A stretch of DNA of 17,746 bases from Candidatus Helarchaeota archaeon (GTDB lineage: Archaea > Asgardarchaeota > Lokiarchaeia > Helarchaeales > HEL-GB-A): NCBI GenBank assembly GCA_016840125.1, contig JAEOSY010000341.1, positions 1-17,746 on the forward strand, in the 5' to 3' direction. Positions 1 to 7,458 of the stretch are shown here, in pieces. Within the stretch, counting starts at the first letter, position 1, and each line of letters begins with the position of its first letter. The position numbers were made by a program, and so were the translations under genes. The notes under the pieces are model-generated. The model made no database searches, was not told the DNA's origin, and saw only the letters and a program-made list of their open reading frames with translations.

Positions 1-27
1 GGAAGGGTTGAAGGTGATTATTTTTTA

Positions 28-705
28 ATGGAATCGCGTAATTGTTTATTTGAAATAACTTCATTTGTTATCCCTCTCGATGTTTTCCGTATTGCAGGAC
101 TCTTTAAATCAGATGGTACGGTGGCACCAGGGGCAAGCTTACTTGTTGAAAAGTTCATGGGAATGGACCTGATCACACTCTTTAGACAAATGGGCAGTGA
201 TACGCCCGTATCACCGGCGAATCTTATTAATTCGTTACGAGTGGGAGGCATAATTCAATTTTTGAAAGCCGCGATCTCCTTCTTTCCTGCCTTATTACGC
301 CAAGTCGCCGGTGGCACTTGGGATAAGTGGGGTTTAATCAATCATAAACAGGAATTAGTTGGTGTTGGAACCCTGAAAATGGCAACTATACCGAATGAGA
401 AAGACGCAATGGCAGAAGGAATCGAGATCTACAAGTTTGAAGCAGATACCTCTAAAAAAAAGGTCGTAGCAGAAGTTAAAGTTGCTGAGATCGACCCAGA
501 GTGGCCAACTGTGATTGCAATCTTACTTATTGATAGAGCAACTGGAAAAGCATTGACATTAAATTATAATACAGCAATCAAGTATAAAGAATGGAAAAAT
601 GGGAGGAAACGTGCCACGCTTTCCATCCCAAAAATTGACCGCGAGAAGAACCTTAGGGCCTATCTCATGGCGGATATTTATCCTTTAAAGAAGATCGACT
701 TTTAG
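28..705 (+). CDS. Protein of unknown function, possibly incomplete at its 5' end
   Basis: I do not recognise this 225-residue protein. The first half is mixed hydrophobic (residues about 60-95 may be amphipathic helices). The second half, from about residue 105, alternates charged and hydrophobic residues in a way typical of beta strands and ends in IDREKNL...YPLKKIDF. No signal peptide, Cys pair or catalytic motif stands out. The start at 28 is preceded by AAGGTGAT (bases 11-18), a good archaeal ribosome binding site about 10 bases upstream, so 28 may be the true start. The frame is nevertheless open back to base 1, so the gene could be a C-terminal fragment of a longer protein. It ends in TAG overlapping the ribosome binding site of the next gene, which suggests co-transcription with the metallo-beta-lactamase-fold gene. 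Confidence 0.6.
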   Translation: MESRNCLFEITSFVIPLDVFRIAGLFKSDGTVAPGASLLVEKFMGMDLITLFRQMGSDTPVSPANLINSLRVGGIIQFLKAAISFFPALLRQVAGGTWDKWGLINHKQELVGVGTLKMATIPNEKDAMAEGIEIYKFEADTSKKKVVAEVKVAEIDPEWPTVIAILLIDRATGKALTLNYNTAIKYKEWKNGRKRATLSIPKIDREKNLRAYLMADIYPLKKIDF

Positions 706-717
706 GAGAATGAGAAC

Positions 718-1926
718 ATGCCTTACAAAAATAAAGGACCTATAAAAGAATTTCAACGTTCAAGAGTGATGGAAATCGCCCCAGATGTCTGGGAAATTGA
801 AGGTTACATTGGAACGAATTTTCTTGGGAATCCACCCTCGTCTAATATTTTCATTTTACGAGATGACGAATCAGTTTTACTAATTGATACGGGAACCTAT
901 CAGTTCTATCGAGAGCCGATGCTTGAAGTTCTGAGGAAGTTCAAAGAGGATGGTGCTACATCACTTATCCTCATGTTGACGCAGGGCCATTTTGATCACG
1001 TGTCAAATAATGATGTAATTCATGAGGCGGGTTATAAAAATGTGCGATTCTTACTCCCAGAAGTAGAATATCCCCTCTGTGATTTGGTGGGTCATTGGAC
1101 TGGAGAATTTGAGGAAATGCAAGAAAAGACGCACAATCCCTTTGCGATGATGCCAATGAAGGGACGATCGATCCTCTTTCGGTTTATCAATGCAATCTCT
1201 ACGAGATTAGCGTCCAAGCTACTGAAATGGTATTTAAGTCGCATGTTTGATGGGATTGATACGCTCAAGGATGAAGCGGAGATACTCACGCCCAATTCAC
1301 GGATAAAAAAAACATATGGGGATGTAGAGTTTCTGGGATGGGAGGTCGGACGGTTCTTCATCATCCATGATGGGACGCATAGTCCAGGGCATTGTAGTTT
1401 CTATGATCCTAAAAATAAGTTATTTCTCACAGGGGATGCTACCTTAGAGATTAATCCAGCTTTCTTCAATAGCAGCATGACCAAATGCATTGAAATGATG
1501 GGGAGATTTGCGCAGTTTGCGGAACAGGGGTATGTTGAACTGGCAACTGATGCGCATCGGAGTTCGATCTGGTCCAAGGATCTCATGGATCATACCAAGC
1601 GCGAGCCCTTATCACCACTACAAACCTATGACATGTATAAGGGCAAAGAGCAATGTGCCGCGTACTACAGATTCTTTGAGAATTACTATAAAGTTATTAC
1701 CCAAGAGGTACTTGAAGCCCTCTCACGGCTTGGGGAAGGAACTGTAAAACAGATCGTAAAAGAATTTAAGAAAACTGAGAAAGAGGAGGCTAAGTTAAAG
1801 ATCGCCTTTACTTTTCCAGAGGTACCATCCCGTCTGGATGTGTTAGTTGCGGTTGTTCTAACTGAAAACAAGATTCCAGTCCGTAGAGAGGGAAATAAAA
1901 TCATTTTTAGCGAAAAAACAGCATGA
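718..1926 (+). CDS. Metallo-beta-lactamase-fold hydrolase with C-terminal winged-helix-like region
   Basis: 402 residues. Visible fold markers are LLIDTGT (54-60), the metal motif region TQGHFDH (88-94), SPGH (222-225), TGDA (238-241) and TDAH (277-280). In the family the first motif is HxHxDH, with two divalent metals bridged by the later Asp. Here the first His is Gln89, while His91, Asp93, His94, His225, Asp240 and His280 are present, so the metal site may be altered or hold one metal. Residues about 310-402 look like a winged-helix-type helical and strand tail, common in archaeal members that act on thioesters or nucleic acid, but the substrate cannot be read. The start has AGGAG at 704-708, nine bases upstream. 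The gene follows the unknown gene by 12 bases and converges on the tandem membrane genes. Hydrolase fold sure, substrate unknown. Confidence 0.85.
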   Translation: MPYKNKGPIKEFQRSRVMEIAPDVWEIEGYIGTNFLGNPPSSNIFILRDDESVLLIDTGTYQFYREPMLEVLRKFKEDGATSLILMLTQGHFDHVSNNDVIHEAGYKNVRFLLPEVEYPLCDLVGHWTGEFEEMQEKTHNPFAMMPMKGRSILFRFINAISTRLASKLLKWYLSRMFDGIDTLKDEAEILTPNSRIKKTYGDVEFLGWEVGRFFIIHDGTHSPGHCSFYDPKNKLFLTGDATLEINPAFFNSSMTKCIEMMGRFAQFAEQGYVELATDAHRSSIWSKDLMDHTKREPLSPLQTYDMYKGKEQCAAYYRFFENYYKVITQEVLEALSRLGEGTVKQIVKEFKKTEKEEAKLKIAFTFPEVPSRLDVLVAVVLTENKIPVRREGNKIIFSEKTA

Positions 1927-1930
1927 AGTT

Positions 1931-1952
1931 AAAAAAAAAATGATTATCATTT
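1931..1952 (-). terminator. Oligo-T terminator and inverted repeat between convergent genes
   Basis: Ten A on the + strand (1931-1940) read as ten T on the - strand, about 23 bases past the stop of the membrane gene at 1963. Archaeal RNA polymerase terminates at such tracts. An inverted repeat AAATGAT-T-ATCATTT (1938-1952) overlaps it. This is inferred from sequence only. Confidence 0.45.
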
Positions 1953-1962
1953 ATATGTTTGA

Positions 1963-2397
1963 TTAGGTCCAAGTACTACTTCTTCTTTTTTCCTTAGGGG
2001 CTGGATACACAATCGCAGCTATCAAGGTAATAATAGCGCTACTGAGTGCTAGAATTAACACTAGCGTGGCTTGAACCATAGCTTGGGGAGGTATTAGAAA
2101 ATCCACTACGCTATACCCCAACATGTTGGTATAGTAGGCGAAAAGGCCAGTAAGTATTATTGCAATTTCAACCCCAAGAGGAGTTCGGGCGGTTACCCAC
2201 CCAGCCCTCGCAGAATGGACTCTCAGGTCTTTACGAACGTATATTAAACCTATTACCAACAGGGGAATTCCGATAGCTGCACAAGTGTATATTATTACTT
2301 GTGTAAGCATTGGAAATGCGTAGGATATGAAAAATACTGGTGCTAAAATGAGGATACTAACTATTATTAGGTTTTTTACAAGTTTCTTTCTATCCAA
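1963..2397 (-). CDS. Small four-helix membrane protein, paralogue of the next gene (copy 1)
   Basis: 144 residues with four hydrophobic segments (about 9-28, 32-53, 75-93 and 106-131), a basic N-terminus (MDRKK) and a basic Ser-rich tail. It is clearly homologous along its whole length to the protein at 2438-2872. Both share MDRKK at the start, SILIL, IGxxYxRKxLR, TARTPxGV and IPPQAxVQxTLV. The start codon is TTG, with GGTGAT five bases upstream; the second copy has the same TTG start and the same ribosome binding site. The two genes are 40 bases apart and probably one transcript (copy 2 first). No known family was recognised. The conserved cytoplasmic-looking RKxLR...TARTP loop between helices 2 and 3 and the IPPQA loop before helix 4 are the likely functional parts. 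Confidence 0.75.
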   Translation of the reverse strand: MDRKKLVKNLIIVSILILAPVFFISYAFPMLTQVIIYTCAAIGIPLLVIGLIYVRKDLRVHSARAGWVTARTPLGVEIAIILTGLFAYYTNMLGYSVVDFLIPPQAMVQATLVLILALSSAIITLIAAIVYPAPKEKRRSSTWT

Positions 2398-2437
2398 ATA
2401 ATCACCTTCATTGTTTGATTGGACGTCCTATTTATGT

Positions 2438-2872
2438 CTAAGTGGTACTTTGTTTTTGCTGTTCAGGCGGTTTAAATATAATAGCACTCATAAGAGCGAG
2501 AATTACGCTACTAAGAGTCAGGATTACAACTAAAGTACCTTGAACAACTGCTTGAGGTGGAATTACCCAGTCAACTGGCAATGGTCCTCCCGTGGATACT
2601 TGAGTGAAATAAAAAAAGTACCCAAAGAGAATCATTGCAATTCCCACCCCAATAGGAGTTCGGGCAGTAGACCGACCAAATCGCCAAGAATATGTCCTTA
2701 AACCCTTACGAATATACATTACTCCAATAAACAAGAAGATCATTGTTACAGCAGTAAATACGGATAAGAAAAGCTGCAAGTCGAAAGTGAAAGCTCCCGC
2801 TATAATAAATATTGGAATTAAAATAAGGATGCTGGCAATACATAAGTAGATTGCGAATTTCTTTCTGTCCAA
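2438..2872 (-). CDS. Small four-helix membrane protein, tandem paralogue (copy 2)
   Basis: 144 residues and four predicted membrane helices at about the same places as in copy 1, with the same conserved loop motifs (RKGLR, TARTPIGV, VIPPQAVVQGTLV). It also starts at a TTG codon behind AAGGTGATT. It differs from copy 1 mainly in helix 2 and in a slightly longer loop (VSTGGPLPVDW) before the IPPQA motif. It is the promoter-proximal gene of the pair. A perfect palindrome with a TTTAAA core lies 35-48 bases upstream of its start and probably forms or overlaps the promoter. Function unknown. A tandem duplication that has since diverged is the simplest origin. Confidence 0.75.
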   Translation of the reverse strand: MDRKKFAIYLCIASILILIPIFIIAGAFTFDLQLFLSVFTAVTMIFLFIGVMYIRKGLRTYSWRFGRSTARTPIGVGIAMILFGYFFYFTQVSTGGPLPVDWVIPPQAVVQGTLVVILTLSSVILALMSAIIFKPPEQQKQSTT

Positions 2873-2906
2873 ACAATCACCTTAGTCATTTGATTTATTT
2901 AGAGGT

Positions 2907-2920
2907 GGAATTTAAATTCC
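2907..2920. promoter_or_regulatory. 14-bp perfect palindrome GGAATTTAAATTCC upstream of the tandem membrane genes
   Basis: The palindrome is centred about 41 bases upstream of the TTG start at 2872. Its core TTTAAA lies at a distance that would place transcription start about 17 bases before the TTG, so it could be the TATA element itself, an operator overlapping it, or both. No second copy was seen in the window. Confidence 0.4.
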
Positions 2921-3024
2921 TTCTTTATAGAATTTTGAAAAATCAGTCTTATTAAATTAACCAATAACCTCGTTCTAGTTTCCTTAAAAAATATAAGTTC
3001 GGAGAATTTAGTATTATTTAAGGA

Positions 3025-3032
3025 TTTATAGA
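3025..3032 (+). promoter_or_regulatory. Putative TATA box of the hexapeptide acyltransferase gene
   Basis: ATTTATAG lies about 45 bases before the ATG at 3075, the usual distance for an archaeal TATA box with a short leader. The call rests on sequence likeness only; the region is A/T-rich throughout. Confidence 0.35.
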
Positions 3033-3074
3033 AAAATCAAGATGCATCATTTGATAAAGAAATAAGGGATAGGC

Positions 3075-3656
3075 ATGCAGCGAAAGCGACAAAAACTCAA
3101 TGAACTACGGGCTGAGAAATTAAAGGTCAGGAAAGGTTTTATTAAACAACTAATGAACCGACTAGTTCATATAGTCGCACGACACATACCAAATGGCTTT
3201 TTACGCACAAAACTTCATAGATTAAGAGGCGTCAGGGCAAGTAATAATGTGTGGATCGGAGCTGAAGTCTATATTGACGATGAAAATCCCAGTTTAATCA
3301 TTATTGAAGAAGGAGTTAGAATAGCCGCTAGCACAATCTTATTAGCTCATGGAAAAGACTTAGTTAATATCAAACCCGGGCAATATGCTTCAGAAATGCC
3401 ACTTCCAAAAGCTCCTATTATCATTAAAAAAGGTGCGTGGATTGGCTTACATGTGATTATTCTCCCAGGGATTGTCATTGGGGAGGGGGCAGCAGTAGCT
3501 AGTGGGAGTGTCGTGATGAGGGATGTGCCGGACTTTGCCTTTGTTGCAGGTAATCCCGCAAGGATTGTTCGACGATTACCCGAACCGCCAGATTTTAAAC
3601 CCCATCTCCCATACGTGAAATGGCCCAAAAAATTTCGGAAAGAGGAGCTTAAGTAA
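3075..3656 (+). CDS. Acyltransferase of the hexapeptide-repeat (left-handed beta-helix) family
   Basis: 193 residues. After a basic, helical N-terminus (about 1-50) come imperfect hexapeptide turns: NNVWIGAEVYID, LIIIEEGVRIAAST, then APIIIKKGAWIGLHVIILPGIVIGEGAAVASGSVV (about 114-148) and the family end motif VAGNPARIVRRL. Such proteins are trimers that move acetyl or other acyl groups from CoA (or ACP) to sugar hydroxyl or amino groups, and the C-terminal GNPA block is typical of the maltose/galactoside acetyltransferase and sugar O-acetyltransferase group. The likely acceptor is a sugar in surface glycan or glycolipid synthesis, but that is inferred. It stands alone on the + strand and converges with the phosphopantetheinyl transferase gene 27 bases away. 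It could work with the neighbouring acyl-ACP system, though nothing proves it. Confidence 0.85.
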   Translation: MQRKRQKLNELRAEKLKVRKGFIKQLMNRLVHIVARHIPNGFLRTKLHRLRGVRASNNVWIGAEVYIDDENPSLIIIEEGVRIAASTILLAHGKDLVNIKPGQYASEMPLPKAPIIIKKGAWIGLHVIILPGIVIGEGAAVASGSVVMRDVPDFAFVAGNPARIVRRLPEPPDFKPHLPYVKWPKKFRKEELK

Positions 3657-3683
3657 GTATAAAGAATTACTGATTTTCTTAAA

Positions 3684-4499
3684 TCAACTAGTTTTCCTAA
3701 CCATCCCAACAAAAAAAGAATCTTTCGTAATAAAATCAGCTAAATAAATGTGATCTTTTATATCATAAAAAACGAATAGCTTTCCATTTTCATATTTAAT
3801 AACGAGGTCTTTAAAATCAACAGAAAGTCCAAGCCCGATCGCTTTTGATGTCGCTTCTTTAAGGCACCAAATTCCGGTTTTAAGAGAATCTTCTTTGATT
3901 TTATATCCTTTTTCTTCTGAGAAGTGATGGTATTCCTCTAAGTCTGAGGGGCTAAAAACATTCTTGGAGAATGTCGCTGAAAAAACCCGTCGGGTTTCAA
4001 TGTCAATACCAACTGGTTGGGAGAGAGAAGAAATTGAGCCGATCATACCTTTCTTGTGTGATATCGAAAAATTAATCGTCTTGAGCATTTCCTCTGCGGA
4101 GCTTAAAATTGAATTCAAAATTTTAAATTGAGGTTTTTTTGAAGAGTCACTATGTATTTCAATTTGATTCAAATCACTTACTTCTACTAGTATTGGTTTT
4201 AAACGTTCGAAAATTGCTATTTTAGCAAGTAATCTCCCGAAAAACCATTCTCTTTGTCTATAAGGATTTGAGAAGTTTTGAAGAATCGCCTTCTCTTCTA
4301 ATGTAAGGTTATCTTGATTTAATGCATTAAATTGATTATCAGATAACCTCATGCCCGAATTTCTAATATTTGTAGAATAAAATTTACAAAAATCACTAAT
4401 CCCTAGCTCTTTATCGGGGAGTTGATATGGGAGTATTGATTCTTCAGCTATATGCAACTTTTTTTTCAGATTTTCAATATAAGTTAAGGAATCGCTCAC
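3684..4499 (-). CDS. Sfp-type 4'-phosphopantetheinyl transferase
   Basis: 271 residues. It would transfer phosphopantetheine from CoA to the Ser of a carrier protein, giving the holo form. Family motifs are all visible: REWFFGRLLAK (83-93), SISHKKG (145-151), GIDIE (164-168) with the metal-binding Asp166 and Glu168, and WCLKEATSKAIG (211-222) with Lys214-Glu215. About 60 N-terminal residues precede the usual family start, making it longer than Sfp (about 224). The start is GTG with GGTG just upstream. It is divergent from the acyl carrier protein gene, with 115-127 bases between them, so it is almost surely the activating enzyme for that carrier. Sfp-type enzymes are mainly bacterial and eukaryotic, which supports lateral transfer of the block. 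Family assignment is firm. Confidence 0.92.
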   Translation of the reverse strand: MSDSLTYIENLKKKLHIAEESILPYQLPDKELGISDFCKFYSTNIRNSGMRLSDNQFNALNQDNLTLEEKAILQNFSNPYRQREWFFGRLLAKIAIFERLKPILVEVSDLNQIEIHSDSSKKPQFKILNSILSSAEEMLKTINFSISHKKGMIGSISSLSQPVGIDIETRRVFSATFSKNVFSPSDLEEYHHFSEEKGYKIKEDSLKTGIWCLKEATSKAIGLGLSVDFKDLVIKYENGKLFVFYDIKDHIYLADFITKDSFFVGMVRKTS

Positions 4500-4614
4500 A
4501 TTAACACCGGAGAACTAAAAGACCATACAGCTTCTATTACTTTTAATGAATAACAAATATACCAAAAATAAAAAAATAACGATTTCAGCTAGAAATAAAA
4601 TACAATTAAAATAG
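4500..4614. promoter_or_regulatory. Divergent promoter region between the PPTase and the ACP-led operon
   Basis: A very A/T-rich spacer that must hold both promoters. No clean TTTATA box is visible. For the + operon, AAATAAAATA around 4593-4602 is the best candidate and would give an almost leaderless mRNA. No obvious operator palindrome was found. Confidence 0.4.
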
Positions 4615-4626
4615 TTGAATTTGCCT

Positions 4627-4866
4627 ATGAGTAAATTAGACAAATTATTGGATTTAATATCAGAGGTATTTAAGATATCTCAAGCAGACCTCGAGGACGA
4701 ACTCACTCCCGAAGATATAGAAGATTGGGATTCCATTTCCCATATGGAGTTAATGGCGAAGTTTGAGGATGAGTGGGGGGTTACGTTCGATGTGGAGGAA
4801 TTAGTGGAAATGGAAACAATTGGGCTGATAAAAGAGGCCTTAATTCGTCATGGAGTTGAATTATGA
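4627..4866 (+). CDS. Acyl carrier protein
   Basis: 79 residues from the ATG at 4627 (a TTG at 4615 would add four residues). The protein is acidic and helical with the carrier signature DWDSISHMELM. Ser36, in DSI, is the phosphopantetheine attachment site. The length and the LEDELTPEDI...EEWGVTF pattern match the PF00550 carrier family. It would hold a thioester-bound acyl group for the enzymes downstream. It is the first gene of a six-gene operon and its TGA overlaps the next ATG (ATGA). Archaea mostly lack ACP-dependent fatty acid synthesis, and no ketosynthase, malonyl transferase or dehydratase is present here, so the carrier probably serves a dedicated tailoring or reduction pathway rather than chain elongation. 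No Shine-Dalgarno sequence precedes the start. Confidence 0.9.
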   Translation: MSKLDKLLDLISEVFKISQADLEDELTPEDIEDWDSISHMELMAKFEDEWGVTFDVEELVEMETIGLIKEALIRHGVEL

Positions 4867-6374
4867 ATCTTACAGAAGAAATTTTTAGGAAATCTCGTAA
4901 GGAAAATAAAATCGCGATTTTTCACCGGGACGATATTATAACGTATTCTGATTTATTCGATAGGATTTGCGGTGTAAAGGAAGAACTTAAAAGGTTAGGT
5001 TGTAAGAGAGGTGAAAAAGTAGCGATATTTGCTAATAATTCGATTTTTACAACTATTACATACTTCGGCATTATTGGAAATGGTAATGTAGCCATTCCAG
5101 TCTATCCAAGAATTGCTCAAAATGAGTTAAATTACATAATTCAAAGTTGTGAAGTTAAAACACTTTTTATTCAGAGAAACCTCCTTAAGCGATTTGAAGA
5201 GCGCGCGGCAGTGAAAATGCAAAATTATTTTTTTGATGATGAAATGGATGCACGCACAAGTGGTTTAACAGAAGAAGCCTATCAATTTCCGAAAATTGAT
5301 GAAAAAAAAGAAACAGCGGTAATTGTTTTCACTTCAGGATCCACGGGCATGCCTAAAGGAGTGATGATATCGCATCGCAACGTAGATGCCAATACAAATT
5401 CAATTATAGAATATTTAGGGCTTACGAAGAACGACCGGTTTATGGAAGTTTTGCCCTTCAGTTATTGTTATGGGACTTCTTGGCTTCATACACACATGAA
5501 AGTAGGGGGGCAATTGGTTATCAATAATCGTTTCATGTTCCCCCCAAAAGTATTGGATGAAATAAACGAGAAGGAATGCACCGGATTTGGAGGCGTTCCC
5601 GCGCATTTTCAGATTTTATTGAGAAGATCAAAAATTCAAGAAAGGAAATTTCCGTCGCTCAGGTTTATTGCGCAAGCGGGCGGAAAGTTAGCAAACACTT
5701 TCATCAAAGAATTGATGGAATTATTCCCTGATAAACATATTTTTATTATGTACGGTCAGACTGAGGCAACAGCGAGATTATCTTATCTGCCACCGGCTTT
5801 ATTGGAAGATAAATTGGGATCTATTGGCAAGGGAATTCCGGACGTTAAACTCCAAGTCTTAAATAAAGGGGGAAATCCAGTTGGACTTGATGAAATTGGA
5901 GAAATTGTGGCCGAGGGAGACAATATCATGCAAGGGTATTGGAAAGACCCCGAAGGAACCAAGAAAACTTTGAAAGATGGGAAATTATATACTGGAGATC
6001 TTGCAAAAGTGGATGAGGATGGATTTATCTTTTTAGTAGATCGAGAAAAGAATATTATAAAAAGCGGAGGGTATCGAGTATCTTCTAAGGAGATTGAAGA
6101 TATTATTTTTCAAATTCCAGAAGTGGTTGAGGCGGCGGTTATTGGTGTGCCTGATGACCTTTTAGGTGAAGCCATTAAAGCATTTGTGGTGCCGGTTCAA
6201 TCCGCTAAGAATTTAATAGATAAAGATTTTATAATTAATTATTGCAGGAAGGAACTCCCATCCTATAAAATTCCAAGATATGTGGAATTTTTAAAGGGAC
6301 TTCCCAAAAGTAGCTCAAATAAAGTTAGATATGAAGTTTTGAAGCAACAGGAAAGAAATAAAGCAGGTGCGTGA
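4863..6374 (+). CDS. Acyl-AMP ligase (acyl-CoA/acyl-ACP synthetase family)
   Basis: 503 residues of the adenylate-forming superfamily: P-loop TSGSTGMPKG (157-166), YGQTEA (297-302), YTGD (376-379), hinge region DREKNIIKSGGYRVS (393-407), and the C-terminal catalytic Lys487 in SSSNKVRY. It would activate a carboxylic acid with ATP to acyl-AMP and pass it to a thiol. The ATGA overlap with the upstream carrier gene makes holo-ACP the likely acceptor rather than CoA. The acid (fatty, isoprenoid or other) cannot be read from the sequence. The protein ends 8 bases inside the GTG-started form of the next gene, or 4 bases before its more likely ATG. Family is certain; the acceptor is inferred from context. 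Confidence 0.92.
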   Translation: MNLTEEIFRKSRKENKIAIFHRDDIITYSDLFDRICGVKEELKRLGCKRGEKVAIFANNSIFTTITYFGIIGNGNVAIPVYPRIAQNELNYIIQSCEVKTLFIQRNLLKRFEERAAVKMQNYFFDDEMDARTSGLTEEAYQFPKIDEKKETAVIVFTSGSTGMPKGVMISHRNVDANTNSIIEYLGLTKNDRFMEVLPFSYCYGTSWLHTHMKVGGQLVINNRFMFPPKVLDEINEKECTGFGGVPAHFQILLRRSKIQERKFPSLRFIAQAGGKLANTFIKELMELFPDKHIFIMYGQTEATARLSYLPPALLEDKLGSIGKGIPDVKLQVLNKGGNPVGLDEIGEIVAEGDNIMQGYWKDPEGTKKTLKDGKLYTGDLAKVDEDGFIFLVDREKNIIKSGGYRVSSKEIEDIIFQIPEVVEAAVIGVPDDLLGEAIKAFVVPVQSAKNLIDKDFIINYCRKELPSYKIPRYVEFLKGLPKSSSNKVRYEVLKQQERNKAGA

Positions 6375-6378
6375 GAAA

Positions 6379-7458
6379 ATGATTAAAAAAAGTATCATGG
6401 TTCCGCATATTTTCTTCGGTAACGAACTCTATATCGGAAAAGGGGGATTAATGACTCTTAAGTATATAGAGGAAGAAACCTTTCTAATTTTTGTATCGGA
6501 AGTTGTAAAAAAATTTGAGAATTACGCGAAAATTGAAAAATATATGGAAGGCAAATCCTACACAGAAGAAATTATTGAAAGTTCTACCGAAGAGATAATC
6601 TTAGAGATGAGGGATAAATACAAGAATTCAAAGTTGGATGTTATTGTTGCTGTTGGGGGAGGATCAGTCATAGACGTTGCAAAAATTACAAAGTTTTTAC
6701 TTGAAAATCCAGAGCATGATTTGGAAACACTGAAGAAAGAATGGTATAATCATAATCAGAAAATTAAATTAGTCGCTGTGCCTACGACACCAACCACGGG
6801 GTCTGAGGCGACATACACAGCCTTACTCAAAAACAATCAAAACGATAAGGTAGCTTACGTGAATCGTTCATTCATGCCAGACATCGCCATTTTAGACGTG
6901 AACTTTATAGCAGCGATCCCACTCGAAAAACTCATTCCCATGACCGCAGATATCTTTGGGCATGCCTTTGAAGGATATTTCTCAAGAGTAAGTAATGCTG
7001 TAACAAAAACACATGCAATTTCTAGTATTAAATTTTTAAAAGAGGGAATCGCGGGGCTCAAAAAGAACGAAAAAGATCTGAAAAGCCTTGAAAAAATATT
7101 AATAGCTGGGTATTTTGGGGGAGTAGCTGTAGGTAACGCCTTTGTGGGTGCATGTCATGCCTTAGCTCATACTGCAGAATCAAAAATAGATAGGGGACAC
7201 AGCACTATGATTTTAAATCTGATCAAACCAACGCTTACGTGGCACCAAAAACAAACAGAAAACGCAGAATACGGGAAATTTTTGAAGGATTATGAAGAAA
7301 TTGGCTATGATAAGTTTATAGAATCAGGAATTTTCGATGGATTAGACGCAGATTGGTGGGCGAACGCAGCTGCTAAAGATCCAGCAATTAAAACTAACTC
7401 GGTCCGTATGAAAGTGGATGCTGTGCTGGAGCTGGTCAATTGGATCAAGACCAAGTGA
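6379..7458 (+). CDS. Iron-containing (group III) alcohol dehydrogenase
   Basis: 359 residues from the ATG at 6379, which has AGGTG nine bases upstream; a GTG at 6367 overlapping the ligase gene would add four residues. NAD(P)-binding GGGSVIDVAK (93-102), VPTTPTTGSEAT (134-145), and the metal ligands Asp191 and His195 (MTADIFGHAFE), His260 and His274 (GACHALAHTAE...DRGH) are all in place, with the same 14-residue spacing between the last two as in FucO. The family reduces aldehydes to alcohols, or the reverse, at an Fe2+ centre. Lying between the acyl ligase and luxE-luxC genes, it most likely reduces the aldehyde released by LuxC to the alcohol. The end overlaps the start of luxE. Confidence 0.9.
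   Translation: MIKKSIMVPHIFFGNELYIGKGGLMTLKYIEEETFLIFVSEVVKKFENYAKIEKYMEGKSYTEEIIESSTEEIILEMRDKYKNSKLDVIVAVGGGSVIDVAKITKFLLENPEHDLETLKKEWYNHNQKIKLVAVPTTPTTGSEATYTALLKNNQNDKVAYVNRSFMPDIAILDVNFIAAIPLEKLIPMTADIFGHAFEGYFSRVSNAVTKTHAISSIKFLKEGIAGLKKNEKDLKSLEKILIAGYFGGVAVGNAFVGACHALAHTAESKIDRGHSTMILNLIKPTLTWHQKQTENAEYGKFLKDYEEIGYDKFIESGIFDGLDADWWANAAAKDPAIKTNSVRMKVDAVLELVNWIKTK

Noticed and set aside
971..1904. Several open frames of 61-90 codons on both strands inside the metallo-beta-lactamase gene
   Set aside because: They overlap a gene with clear family motifs, lack ribosome binding sites and show no protein-like pattern.
3347..3712. 121-codon - strand open frame over the hexapeptide acyltransferase gene
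   Set aside because: It lies opposite a recognisable gene and reads as its antisense shadow.
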